Assembly: GCF_002160815.1 (NCBI RefSeq)
Contig: NZ_NFLH01000003.1
Location: 62,001 to 126,000 of the forward strand
Direction: 5' to 3'
Length of the DNA: 64,000 bases
Source of the DNA: Massilimicrobiota sp. An134
GTDB lineage: Bacteria; Bacillota_I; Bacilli_A; Erysipelotrichales; Coprobacillaceae
The notes under the pieces are model-generated. The model ran no database searches. It was given only the letters and a program-made list of their open reading frames with translations, and had not been told where the DNA came from. The position numbers and the translations under genes are program-made. Position 1 is the stretch's first letter. Each line of letters opens with the position of its first letter. Shown here in pieces: positions 17,938 through 25,950 of the stretch.

Positions 17938-18630
17938 CTATTCATCAAATACCCAATAAGAATAAGTTGTTGATAAAGTCATATTTAATTTTCTTTGTAA
18001 AGCTAATGATGCCTCGTTTCCTACGACAACCTGACAATAAGGGACTTTCTTTTGTTTCAGTAATTCATTCATCAAATAGCTTTCCAACAAAGAACCATAA
18101 CCGCGTCTTTGATATTCTTTTTTGATTTCTAAAATGCCCATGCTTCCTTCTCGATGCATACCAATAAATCCAGCTAACTGGCCATCATGAAACAATCCCC
18201 ATAATGCTTTCTTTTCAATACGATCTTTTATATAATCTCGATCACTCATATGATGATAAATATGATAAACATCATCAAGATAATCCTGAGTCAACAAGCG
18301 TATAGAAACATGATCAGGGATTGTGAATTCTATTGGCTGAGTTGCCATATAAACTGCCTGATAACAGGCAAAATAATCTTTTTTATGATATTCATTGATC
18401 AGTAAATCAACAACTTCTTTTTGTTTGACATTATATAATTGATATTGATCTAAATGGCATTGACTCCATAATCTTTTGAACTTGTCTATATCAGTCATAG
18501 AAATCATGATGGACTGACTTTCTCTTTCCAGCATAATCAAGCCATCATCTTCACGATAGAAAACATCTGTCATATTTAAACGTAATGGCTCAATAAAATC
18601 AATATCATCAATTGAATCTAATATCATCAT
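17938..18630 (-). CDS. GNAT-family N-acetyltransferase
   Basis: 230 residues. The C-terminal ~120 residues carry a GNAT fold: LAGFIGMHREGSMGILEI, then the acetyl-CoA loop EYQRRGYGSLLESYLMNE (the RRGYGS version of R/Q-x-x-G-x-G/A), then VVVGNEASLALQRKLNMTLS. The N-terminal ~110 residues are a divergent helical half, possibly a second degenerate GNAT lobe. Substrate unknown. The start has GGAGGG ten nt upstream. It lies 24 nt downstream of the ABC permease stop and may be read from that operon. Confidence 0.8.
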   Translation of the reverse strand: MMILDSIDDIDFIEPLRLNMTDVFYREDDGLIMLERESQSIMISMTDIDKFKRLWSQCHLDQYQLYNVKQKEVVDLLINEYHKKDYFACYQAVYMATQPIEFTIPDHVSIRLLTQDYLDDVYHIYHHMSDRDYIKDRIEKKALWGLFHDGQLAGFIGMHREGSMGILEIKKEYQRRGYGSLLESYLMNELLKQKKVPYCQVVVGNEASLALQRKLNMTLSTTYSYWVFDE

Positions 18631-18653
18631 TCTACCCTCCTGTATTGATTATA

Positions 18654-19385
18654 TCATGGCAGATGACGAAAGGAAGAACGAATTGATCTTAATAATGCAT
18701 AACAAATCACTAAAGCAACAATCAATATCATACATAAAATATAGACATTTGATAATTGTATAGGTTGTTCAATCAGTAATAGATAACCCCATGTAGCTGG
18801 ACAAAGTTTTCCAATGGTTTCTAAAAAAGAAGGTAATAAAGAAACAGGAAACATAATACCAGATAAAATGATGGATGGTAAAAAGATGATTTGACTGACC
18901 ATAGTCAGCTTGGCCTGATTATGAACTGCTAATCCTAAAATACAAGCTATACTTAATGATACCAAAACAAATAATATCAACATCACAAAATATAAAACTG
19001 GATGAATAGGACATGTTGCATCAAAAAGAAGAGGAGATAAAATATAAATCAGACCGCTCATCATCATTAAATGAATAAATGCTGATAAAAATAAAGACAA
19101 AACTGCAAAATATTCAGGTATATGATTGGCCATATACATTTTCTTAATATCTGTTCCATAAATTTCAGCAATAGATGGTGGTAAACCAATATATGCCCCC
19201 ATCGAAACACCCATGACTGTCATAGATGCCATCAATGTTTCTTGAGACTCAGGCATGATGGATGTAAAAACACTGCCCATCATTAAGAAAAAGAGTAATG
19301 GCACTAAATAACATGTGATTAATAATGAACGAGAACGGATATCCATTTTCCATTGTAAATAAATCCCATAACCTAATGCTTTCAT
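18654..19385 (-). CDS. ABC-2 type transporter permease
   Basis: 243 residues with about six membrane helices and the ABC-2 layout: one N-terminal helix (LLITCYLVPLLFFLMMGSVF), then five in the C-terminal two thirds, with LSGIMFPVSLLPSFLETIGKLCPATWGY near the end, typical of drug or lipid exporters. The ATG overlaps the stop of the ATPase gene by 4 nt. With the ATPase and MerR gene it forms a three-gene operon. Confidence 0.85.
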   Translation of the reverse strand: MKALGYGIYLQWKMDIRSRSLLITCYLVPLLFFLMMGSVFTSIMPESQETLMASMTVMGVSMGAYIGLPPSIAEIYGTDIKKMYMANHIPEYFAVLSLFLSAFIHLMMMSGLIYILSPLLFDATCPIHPVLYFVMLILFVLVSLSIACILGLAVHNQAKLTMVSQIIFLPSIILSGIMFPVSLLPSFLETIGKLCPATWGYLLLIEQPIQLSNVYILCMILIVALVICYALLRSIRSSFRHLP

Positions 19386-20203
19386 ATTTCATTTCTCCTT
19401 GCGACTTCTAAAAAATGCTGTTCCAAAGTCCCACGATTGACTGTCATATCTAAAATATCGAGATTTTGTTTTTGATAGTCCTGACAGATTTGCATCAATG
19501 TCTGTTGAATATGTTGTGTCGTATAAACTTTTTCTCCTTCTTGACTATTGACCTTAATATAATAATATCGTCCAAGTTGTTTTGCTAATTCTTCTACTGT
19601 CCCTATAAAAGCCATTTTTCCTTGCCTTAAGATCCCAATACGATCACATAAGCTTTCTACTTCATTCATATCATGACTCGTCAAAACAATCGTCATTCCC
19701 TGTTTTTGACATTGGATAATATTTTCATGCAGGGCTCTACGTCCAGCGACATCTAATCCTGCAGTTGGTTCATCTAGAAAAAGCAGATCAGGATGTCCCA
19801 TCAAAGCCAATGCCAGATGAAGACGACGTTGCTGTCCTGTCGAAAGTTCCCTATATGTCTGATCAGCTATTTCTTGAATACCTAATGCCTTGACTATATC
19901 TTCATCTAACTGTGCATGCTTCCATTTTGAAAACAACTTCATAGCTTCTTTCACTTTCATATAAGCAGGTAAAGCTGAAGATTGAAGCTGAATGCCTATT
20001 TGACCATGAATTTCAATCTGTCCCTCATCATATTTTAAAAATCCTTCCAGACATTCTAAGATTGTTGTTTTTCCAGCACCATTCATTCCTAATATGCCAA
20101 AGATTTCTCCTTTTTTCACATCAAAACTGACATCCTTTAAAACCTCAAGTGTCTGATACTTCTTTTTCAAATGTGAAACGTGCATAATCGTATCCATCAT
20201 CAT
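19382..20203 (-). CDS. ABC transporter ATP-binding protein
   Basis: 273 residues. Walker A GMNGAGKTT, Q-loop near IGIQLQSSALP, signature LSTGQQRRLHLA, Walker B LLFLDEPTAGLD and switch His in VLTSHDMNEVE are all present. The C-terminal ~60 residues are a tail typical of ABC-2 exporters of the drug-resistance type. It energises the permease downstream. GGGGGA at the end of the MerR gene serves as ribosome site and the genes overlap by 4 nt. Confidence 0.92.
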   Translation of the reverse strand: MMMDTIMHVSHLKKKYQTLEVLKDVSFDVKKGEIFGILGMNGAGKTTILECLEGFLKYDEGQIEIHGQIGIQLQSSALPAYMKVKEAMKLFSKWKHAQLDEDIVKALGIQEIADQTYRELSTGQQRRLHLALALMGHPDLLFLDEPTAGLDVAGRRALHENIIQCQKQGMTIVLTSHDMNEVESLCDRIGILRQGKMAFIGTVEELAKQLGRYYYIKVNSQEGEKVYTTQHIQQTLMQICQDYQKQNLDILDMTVNRGTLEQHFLEVARRNEI

Positions 20204-20982
20204 TCCCCCTCAAATGGATTATTTCCTAATTTTTGAAAATAAATTTCTAATGCCGGTTTCAAATAATCATTGACTTCATTTTGTTTTTGAATCCATTCCT
20301 GATTTTGTGCATCAGTTAAATGATCAAACTTCATTAAACGTGGTAATAAACTCATATCCCCTTGCGTAAATTCCATAATCAAATTCCAAAACTGACCAGT
20401 CATCTGCTGGACCTGTTCATCTTCTGGAGGAAGATGTTTTGCTTTCAGCTTTAAGATGTCTTCATTGAGCTGATGAAAACGTTGAATAAATTCCTGACCA
20501 CTATCTTTATCAAACTGTTGACGAATATGTTCCAATGTTTCATTATCAAAATGTTTAATTAACCAATAATACTCATTATCCATTTGAAGATTCACAATGA
20601 TATCTGCATATTTTTTAAAATCAACTGTTTGCATTTGATTGACTTCAACCTTTAAGGCTTTAATGGCTGATAATGTATTTTGAAGCTGTTTGATTTTTTC
20701 TTCAATCATGACTTCCTGTTGATGAAGGGCATGTTCTACTTTTTGAGGTGTATCTAAAACTTCTATTCTATTTTTAATATCATCTAAAGTAAAACCTAAT
20801 GATTTTAAAGATTGAATCTGATGAAGTAAAATCATATCCTGATAAGTATAAAGACGGCGGCCTCCTTCACTTTCACTGCTAGGATGTAACAATCCTTTTT
20901 GATCATAAAACTGTAATGTGCGAACAGTTGTTCCCATCTTCTTTGCAAGTTCTCCAACTGTCATATATTTGTGATTATTCAT
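20200..20982 (-). CDS. MerR-family transcriptional regulator
   Basis: 260 residues. The N-terminal ~75 residues are a MerR winged helix: MTVGELAKKMGTTVRTLQFY, YDQKGLLHPS, GGRRLYTYQDM. A coiled coil follows (about 75-115), then a ~140-residue C-terminal domain that resembles the all-helical effector domain of TipA-type regulators (TipAS/antibiotic recognition). It heads the operon with the ABC transporter, whose 4-nt overlaps imply co-expression, so it likely induces the exporter and itself in response to a ligand. Confidence 0.9.
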   Translation of the reverse strand: MNNHKYMTVGELAKKMGTTVRTLQFYDQKGLLHPSSESEGGRRLYTYQDMILLHQIQSLKSLGFTLDDIKNRIEVLDTPQKVEHALHQQEVMIEEKIKQLQNTLSAIKALKVEVNQMQTVDFKKYADIIVNLQMDNEYYWLIKHFDNETLEHIRQQFDKDSGQEFIQRFHQLNEDILKLKAKHLPPEDEQVQQMTGQFWNLIMEFTQGDMSLLPRLMKFDHLTDAQNQEWIQKQNEVNDYLKPALEIYFQKLGNNPFEGE

Positions 20983-21002
20983 TTTCCATCCCTCCTGCTT
21001 TT

Positions 21003-21033
21003 ATTATAATTCATAACGTTACGTCACAAACAA
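21003..21033 (-). promoter_or_regulatory. MerR-type promoter with 19-bp spacer and central dyad
   Basis: Minus strand TTGTTT (21028-21033), 19-base spacer, TATAAT (21003-21008). The spacer contains GTGACGTAACGTTAT with the palindrome TAACGTTA. A 19-bp spacer with a central dyad is the hallmark of MerR-activated promoters. Confidence 0.78.
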
Positions 21034-21065
21034 GCATTTTTGTCAAAAATATATGTATAATCTCT

Positions 21066-21094
21066 TTGTATTTCAATATGAATTCCCCTATAAT
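21066..21094 (+). promoter_or_regulatory. promoter of HAD phosphatase gene
   Basis: TTGTAT (21066-21071), 17-base spacer, TATAAT (21089-21094), then GGGGTG ribosome site before the ATG at 21113. Confidence 0.7.
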
Positions 21095-21112
21095 AAGATT
21101 TGGGGTGAAAAT

Positions 21113-21862
21113 ATGAAATTACTTGCTAGTGATTTTGATAATACATTATGGTTTGAAGATCATATGAAAGATGAAGATGTCAAAGCCATTCATGAATTTC
21201 AAAAACATGGACATCTGTTTGGTATTTGTTCTGGGCGAAGTTTGAGTGGTATTTTACGTCCTTCAAAACCTTATGATATTCAGTATGATTTTTTTATTTT
21301 ATTAAGTGGGGGACTCATTTTAAATAAGGACTATGAACCTATTTTTGAAAGTCAGATTCCTATATCTTTAGTTAAAGACATCTATGAATTTACCGGCAAA
21401 CAAAATATGTCGATTGTTCATAATGATGTGACATATCATCTTAATACAAAATTTCAAGATCATATTTTTGATCATGAAATTCATTCTTTCAATGAGCTTC
21501 CTTTTACACATATTCAGGCTTTTTCATTTCACTATCAAGATCATGAATTAGTCCTGGCTCAAAAGATGACACATCTCATTATTGACAAATACGGTCATCA
21601 AATTGAAGCTTTTCAAAATAATCAACATATAGATTTAGCAATGAAAGGCTGTTCAAAAGGAAAAGGTATTCAAATCATTGAAAAATATTTCCACTTATCA
21701 CATGATCATGTTTATGGAATTGGAGATAACTATAATGATTTACCTATGTTAGATGCCATTCAACATAGTTATTCTTTTGATTATGCTCCCTTACCAGTTC
21801 AAAAGCATGCCAAGACAATTGTTTCACAATTGTCCAAGTGTATTTTAGATATTGAAAAATAA
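21113..21862 (+). CDS. HAD-superfamily (Cof-type) phosphatase
   Basis: 249 residues. Motif I is LASDFDNTLWFED near the start, motif II is in SGGLILN, motif III is around MKGCSKGKG with the conserved Lys, and motif IV is GIGDNYNDLPMLD. This order with a C2 cap matches the Cof/YidA-like sugar-phosphate phosphatases. Substrate unknown. The start is the ATG at 21113 with GGGGTG upstream; an upstream in-frame ATG at 21053 lies in the promoter. Monocistronic and divergent from the MerR operon. Confidence 0.88.
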   Translation: MKLLASDFDNTLWFEDHMKDEDVKAIHEFQKHGHLFGICSGRSLSGILRPSKPYDIQYDFFILLSGGLILNKDYEPIFESQIPISLVKDIYEFTGKQNMSIVHNDVTYHLNTKFQDHIFDHEIHSFNELPFTHIQAFSFHYQDHELVLAQKMTHLIIDKYGHQIEAFQNNQHIDLAMKGCSKGKGIQIIEKYFHLSHDHVYGIGDNYNDLPMLDAIQHSYSFDYAPLPVQKHAKTIVSQLSKCILDIEK

Positions 21863-21924
21863 TTTTATTTTTAATAAAAATAAAGCATCTTTTTTCGCTT
21901 ATTTCAAAATTATTTATTCATAAA

Positions 21925-21953
21925 TTGACAAATGTATACAAAAATGATATTAT
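21925..21953 (+). promoter_or_regulatory. promoter of hom-lysC-asd operon
   Basis: Perfect TTGACA (21925-21930), 17-base spacer, TATTAT (21948-21953). It gives a leader of about 138 nt before hom, containing a small ORF and hairpin. Confidence 0.85.
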
Positions 21954-21981
21954 CAATGCAATAACAAAGGAGGACATTTTC

Positions 21982-22071
21982 ATGCGGATTTATAAACATG
22001 AATATATCATAGCCGATCATATGAGAGTGTCTAGATTGTTGTCAAAGAAAACCATATCTCATGAAGAATGA
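21982..22071 (+). CDS. 29-residue leader peptide ORF before hom
   Basis: The ORF starts MRIYKHEYIIADHMRVSRLL and ends SKKTISHEE. It has an excellent AAAGGAGGA (21966-21974) seven nt before its ATG. Its last codons overlap the 5' arm of a terminator-like hairpin, the arrangement seen in leader-peptide attenuators. It holds four Ile codons (one Ile-Ile pair, two rare ATA codons) and a Thr-Ile pair near the hairpin, which would fit sensing of Thr/Ile, the pathway end products. This functional reading is inference. Confidence 0.6.
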   Translation: MRIYKHEYIIADHMRVSRLLSKKTISHEE

Positions 22072-22079
22072 GATTTTTT
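22056..22079 (+). terminator. attenuator-like hairpin before hom
   Basis: ATCTCAT (22056-22062) and ATGAGAT (22068-22074) form a 7-bp stem with a 5-base loop, followed by TTTTTT (22074-22079). It lies 18 nt before hom and after the operon promoter, so it would cause premature stop unless bypassed. Confidence 0.6.
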
Positions 22080-22097
22080 ATTTAGAGGGGGTATCAT

Positions 22098-23252
22098 ATG
22101 AAAATTGGTGTTATTGGTCTAGGAACTGTTGGGTTTGGCGTTGTAGAAATCTTAACACAACAAAAAGAAAGATTAGAAAAGCACATTCATGAAGAAGTGA
22201 CAGTTAAATATGGCTGTGCTTTAAATGAAGTGACTTTACCAGATGGTATCATCTATACCCAAGATTTTCATGATGTTTTAAATGATGATGAAGTTGATGT
22301 TGTGGTAGAATTAATTGGTGGAACAACAATTGCTAAAACAATCATTTTAGAAGCCTTAAAAAAAGGGAAACATGTTGTCACGGCAAACAAAGCATTGATT
22401 GCACATGATGGTCAGGAAATCTTTGAAACTGCAGCCAAATATCATGCTAAAATCTATTATGAAGCTGCTGTGGGTGGTGGTATTCCTGTCGTTGTTCCAG
22501 CTAAAGAAGATTTAATTGCTAATGAGATTGAAAAAATCGAAGGTATTTTAAATGGAACAACAAATTTCATTTTAACATTAATGGAAACAGATAATTTGGA
22601 TTTTCAGGAAGCTCTCACAATAGCTGATGGCTTAGGATATGTAGAAGCCGATGCCAGCTTGGATTTAGATGGGATTGATGCTGCACATAAGATTTGTATT
22701 TTAACTATGAATGCTTTTGAGATTTTCTTTGATTTCAATAAGATTCAATGTACAGGTATTCGAAAAGTCACAAAGAAAGATATAGACTATGCTAAAAAAT
22801 TAGGATACCGTATTAAGTTGATTGCACAGGCTAAAAAACTTGATCATGGTTATGGAATTGATGTTTCTCCTACCTTAATTGGTATAAAAGACATTGTTGC
22901 GAATGTGAATCAAGCATATAATGTAGTAGAAATCACTTGTAATTATTTAGAAAATGTGATTTTCTATGGTAAAGGTGCTGGGCGTTATGTCACTGCCAGT
23001 GCTGTTGTGAGTGATATCATCAAAACACATCAACCAACAATATGGCAACATCAATATCAATATGTAGAAGAGATTTATCCAATTACATATTCTAAATATT
23101 ATATCAGATGTGATCATCCTCTAGATATTGACTATGAAATGTATTATTCTCAAGATCATGATCATATCTACATTACAAATCCTATTGAACTGAATGAGTT
23201 AAAACAACAACTTCAAGATGAAACCTATAATTTATTGAAAGTAAGGGGTTAA
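22098..23252 (+). CDS. hom: homoserine dehydrogenase
   Basis: Reduces aspartate semialdehyde to homoserine with NAD(P)H, towards Thr, Met and Ile. 384 residues. The Rossmann motif GLGTVGFGVV is at the N-terminus, then VVELIGG, VVTANKALIAHDG and the catalytic-core part GILNGTTNFILT. Family members with a regulatory C-terminal ACT domain are usually about 430 residues; here the tail after SKYYIRCDHPLD is short and degenerate, so Thr feedback may be lost. GAGGGGG precedes the ATG. First gene of the hom-lysC-asd operon. Confidence 0.93.
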   Translation: MKIGVIGLGTVGFGVVEILTQQKERLEKHIHEEVTVKYGCALNEVTLPDGIIYTQDFHDVLNDDEVDVVVELIGGTTIAKTIILEALKKGKHVVTANKALIAHDGQEIFETAAKYHAKIYYEAAVGGGIPVVVPAKEDLIANEIEKIEGILNGTTNFILTLMETDNLDFQEALTIADGLGYVEADASLDLDGIDAAHKICILTMNAFEIFFDFNKIQCTGIRKVTKKDIDYAKKLGYRIKLIAQAKKLDHGYGIDVSPTLIGIKDIVANVNQAYNVVEITCNYLENVIFYGKGAGRYVTASAVVSDIIKTHQPTIWQHQYQYVEEIYPITYSKYYIRCDHPLDIDYEMYYSQDHDHIYITNPIELNELKQQLQDETYNLLKVRG

Positions 23253-23258
23253 AATAAC

Positions 23259-24488
23259 ATGAAAATAATTGTTCAAAAATTTGGTGGAACCTCAACACGT
23301 AGTATTGAAACACGTGAACATATGTATAAAAATATTATTCGTGAACACGATAAAGGCAACAAAGTTGTTGCTGTGGTCAGTGCGATGGGGCGCTATGATG
23401 ATCCCTATGCAACAGATACCCTTCTATCCATTGTTCATACAGATCAATTGACAGATGAAGAAATTGATCGTTTAACAAGTATTGGAGAAACGATTTCAAC
23501 ACTTGTTGTTAAAAGTGAACTGGCTAAAAAAGGCTATGTTGTAGATACGGTAACAAACGGAGAACTGGGTATTTTGACAGATTCACATCATCAAAATGCA
23601 ACGATTACAACCGTAGAGGGAAAACATATTTTAGATAAACTTAAAAATGCTGATATTGTGATTTGTCCAGGATTTCAGGGATATTCTCAAAATGGAAAAA
23701 TTACCACTTTAGGTCGTGGTGGCAGTGACTTATCTGCCGTTGCTATTGGTGTTGCAATAGATGCCAATGAAGTTGAAATATATAGTGATGTTAACGGTAT
23801 TTATACAGCTGATCCTCGTATTGTTCCTGATGCGATGAAATTAAATTATATCAGTTATTCAGAAATGCTGGAACTTTCTAAAAATGGCGCTAAAGTTCTC
23901 AACCATCGTTGTGTACAATTGGCTGCCAAACATGATATTGTAATTCATGCAAGAAGTTCTTTCGATGAAAGTCAGGGAACATATGTGTTAGGAGATGAAA
24001 AAATTATGAAAGATCATTTAAATCAATTCATTATATCTGGAATTACTGGTTCACAAAATGAAGCGAGAATTACTCTCGTTGGTGTTGATGCCAAAGTCAA
24101 TGGTGCTGGTGAACTCTTTGAAAAAATTGCTGATGCTAATGTCAATGTCAATGTCTTCAGTCAGGCATTAGTCGGTGGCGGTAGAATGGATATTTCTTTA
24201 ATCATTAATGATAAAGATGTTCCTGCTGTCGTTGAAGTCATTAATGATTTAAAAGAAACATTGCAGGCTAAAAAAACGATTGTGCGAGGAAATATTGGAA
24301 AAGTGGCTGTCATTGGTGTTGGTATTAAAAATAATAAAGGTATGTTCCAAAAAGTTTATAATACACTCATGAGTCATGATATTAATGTGGAAATGACTTC
24401 TTGTAGTGAAATTAATATTTCTTGTTATATTGATCGAGATGATGTCAAAAGAGCACAGGTTTTATTACATGAAGCATTCTTAGGTTAG
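23259..24488 (+). CDS. lysC: aspartate kinase
   Basis: Phosphorylates aspartate, the first step to Lys, Thr and Met. 409 residues. KFGGTSTRS at the start, GETISTLVV, a LGRGGSDLSAVAIG segment and the YTADPRIVPDA loop define the kinase domain (about 1-250). Two ACT domains follow (about 265-400), including the FEKIADANVNVNVFSQA effector segment. These usually bind Lys or Lys/Thr. The ribosome site lies in the tail of hom, 6 nt upstream. Confidence 0.95.
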   Translation: MKIIVQKFGGTSTRSIETREHMYKNIIREHDKGNKVVAVVSAMGRYDDPYATDTLLSIVHTDQLTDEEIDRLTSIGETISTLVVKSELAKKGYVVDTVTNGELGILTDSHHQNATITTVEGKHILDKLKNADIVICPGFQGYSQNGKITTLGRGGSDLSAVAIGVAIDANEVEIYSDVNGIYTADPRIVPDAMKLNYISYSEMLELSKNGAKVLNHRCVQLAAKHDIVIHARSSFDESQGTYVLGDEKIMKDHLNQFIISGITGSQNEARITLVGVDAKVNGAGELFEKIADANVNVNVFSQALVGGGRMDISLIINDKDVPAVVEVINDLKETLQAKKTIVRGNIGKVAVIGVGIKNNKGMFQKVYNTLMSHDINVEMTSCSEINISCYIDRDDVKRAQVLLHEAFLG

Positions 24489-24501
24489 GAGGACTATAAA
24501 A

Positions 24502-25536
24502 ATGAAAAAATATAAAGTTGCAATTGTTGGAGCTACTGGTGCAGTGGGTAGAGAAATGTTAAGATGTATTTTTCAGTTTCACTTCCCATTTGAAAGTTTA
24601 AAATTATTAGCTTCTTCCAGAAGTGCTGGAAAAGTGATTGAATATGAAGGACATGAATTTGTTGTTGAAGAATTAACTGAAAATTCATTTGAAGGTATTG
24701 ACGTTGCTTTCTGGAGTGCTGGTGGAAGTATTTCTGAAAAATATATGCCTTATGCTGTTCAAGCTGGTTGTATCAATATTGATAATACTTCTCATTTTAG
24801 AATGGATCCTGATGTTCCATTAGTTGTTCCAGAAGTCAATGCCTATGCATTAAAAGAACATAAAGGAATTATTGCTAATCCAAACTGTACAACGATTCAA
24901 ATGGTCAGTGCTTTAAATCGTTTAAATGAATATTTTGATATTGAAAGAATTATTGTGTCTACTTATCAGGCTGTTTCAGGTGCTGGTGTTGCTGGAATGG
25001 AAGAATTATATCGTCAGTCACAAGAAGTTTTAGATGGTCAAGAACCTGTAGCCAAAACATTACCTTGTGCTTCTGATAAAAAACATTATCCAATTGCTTT
25101 CAACTGTATTCCTCAAGTGGATAAATTTGATTTAGATAATCATTTTACAAAAGAGGAAATGAAAATGGTGAATGAAACAAAGAAAATCTTTAATAAAGAT
25201 ATTAAAGTTAATGCCACTTGTGTCCGTGTTCCAGTACTCAGAGGACATAGTGAATCTGTTTATATCGAAACAAAAAAACCAATTGATATGGATAAAGTCT
25301 TTGAATTATTATCAAATTCTCATGGTGTTGAACTCTATGATGATATTGAAAATCAGATTTATCCTATGGCAACTCTATTTATTGGTGATGAACTTGTCCA
25401 TGTGGGGCGTGTCCGTCGAGATTTAGATAATGATCATGCTTTAAGCTTATGGATTGTGGCTGACCAGCTTATGAAAGGTGCTGCTTACAACTCTGTTGAT
25501 ATTGGCTTAAAGATGATAGAGATGGGATTGTTATAA
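24502..25536 (+). CDS. asd: aspartate-semialdehyde dehydrogenase
   Basis: Reduces aspartyl phosphate to the semialdehyde shared by hom and dapA. 344 residues. GATGAVGREMLRCI is the NADP-binding start; NPNCTTIQMV carries the catalytic Cys and the acceptor His lies in RGHSESVYIE; GGSISEKY binds phosphate. AGGAGG precedes the start. Its TAA overlaps the next ATG by one base (TAATG). This completes the aspartate branch from Asp to homoserine together with lysC and hom. Confidence 0.95.
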   Translation: MKKYKVAIVGATGAVGREMLRCIFQFHFPFESLKLLASSRSAGKVIEYEGHEFVVEELTENSFEGIDVAFWSAGGSISEKYMPYAVQAGCINIDNTSHFRMDPDVPLVVPEVNAYALKEHKGIIANPNCTTIQMVSALNRLNEYFDIERIIVSTYQAVSGAGVAGMEELYRQSQEVLDGQEPVAKTLPCASDKKHYPIAFNCIPQVDKFDLDNHFTKEEMKMVNETKKIFNKDIKVNATCVRVPVLRGHSESVYIETKKPIDMDKVFELLSNSHGVELYDDIENQIYPMATLFIGDELVHVGRVRRDLDNDHALSLWIVADQLMKGAAYNSVDIGLKMIEMGLL

Positions 25537-25883
25537 TGAGTCATAAAGTCTTCCAGATGCCCTTTTCTCAAATCTATTCTTTACTGCTTCAAAAAGCATT
25601 GAAAAAAGGACGTAACCAAGAAGAAGTTGATACAGTCATTCAATGGTTAACAGGCTATTCTCAAGATCAGATTCACGCAATGTTGGAAACACCTATAGAC
25701 TATGAACATTTCTTTCTTCAGGCTCCAAGTTTGAATGAAAAAAGATTTTTAATCAAAGGTAGTATCTGTGGTGTTAAACTAGAAACCATTGAAGATCCCA
25801 TGATGCAAAATATACGCTATCTTGATAAACTGATAGATGAACTGGCGAAAGGAAAAAGCTTAGATAAAATATTAAGAAAATAA
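25536..25883 (+). CDS. DUF2200-family protein
   Basis: 115 residues. MPFSQIYSLLLQKALKKGRN, WLTGYSQDQIHAML, LIKGSICGVKLETIEDPMMQ and IRYLDKLIDELAKGKSLDKI match the DUF2200 family well as I remember it. Function unknown; the high conservation of the KGxICGVxxExIEDPxMxxIRYLDKLIDELAKGK core suggests a soluble protein, but no catalytic role is established. It is translationally coupled to asd (TAATG) and ends the operon. Confidence 0.85.
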   Translation: MSHKVFQMPFSQIYSLLLQKALKKGRNQEEVDTVIQWLTGYSQDQIHAMLETPIDYEHFFLQAPSLNEKRFLIKGSICGVKLETIEDPMMQNIRYLDKLIDELAKGKSLDKILRK

Positions 25884-25884
25884 C

Positions 25885-25913
25885 GAAGTGAATTTTGTTT
25901 CACTTCTTTTTTT
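25885..25913 (+). terminator. terminator of hom operon
   Basis: GAAGTGAA / TTCACTTC stem with a 6-base loop and TTTTTTT. Confidence 0.88.
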
Positions 25914-25917
25914 ATTC

Positions 25918-25949
25918 AAAAAAAGAAGATGAACATTCATTCATCTTCT
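25918..25949 (-). terminator. terminator of bceAB
   Basis: Minus strand AGAAGATGAA / TTCATCTTCT 10-bp stem with a 6-base loop and a run of T right after it. It is adjacent to the bceB stop. Confidence 0.85.
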
Positions 25950-25950
25950 A

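Noticed and set aside
21034-21052. TTGACA upstream of the MerR gene as its -35
   Set aside because: It lies about 32 bases from the TATAAT, too far; the 19-bp spaced TTGTTT is the better match.
21954-22097. T-box or lysine riboswitch before hom
   Set aside because: No UGGNACC-like T-box sequence and no room for a lysine aptamer; a small ORF fills most of the leader.
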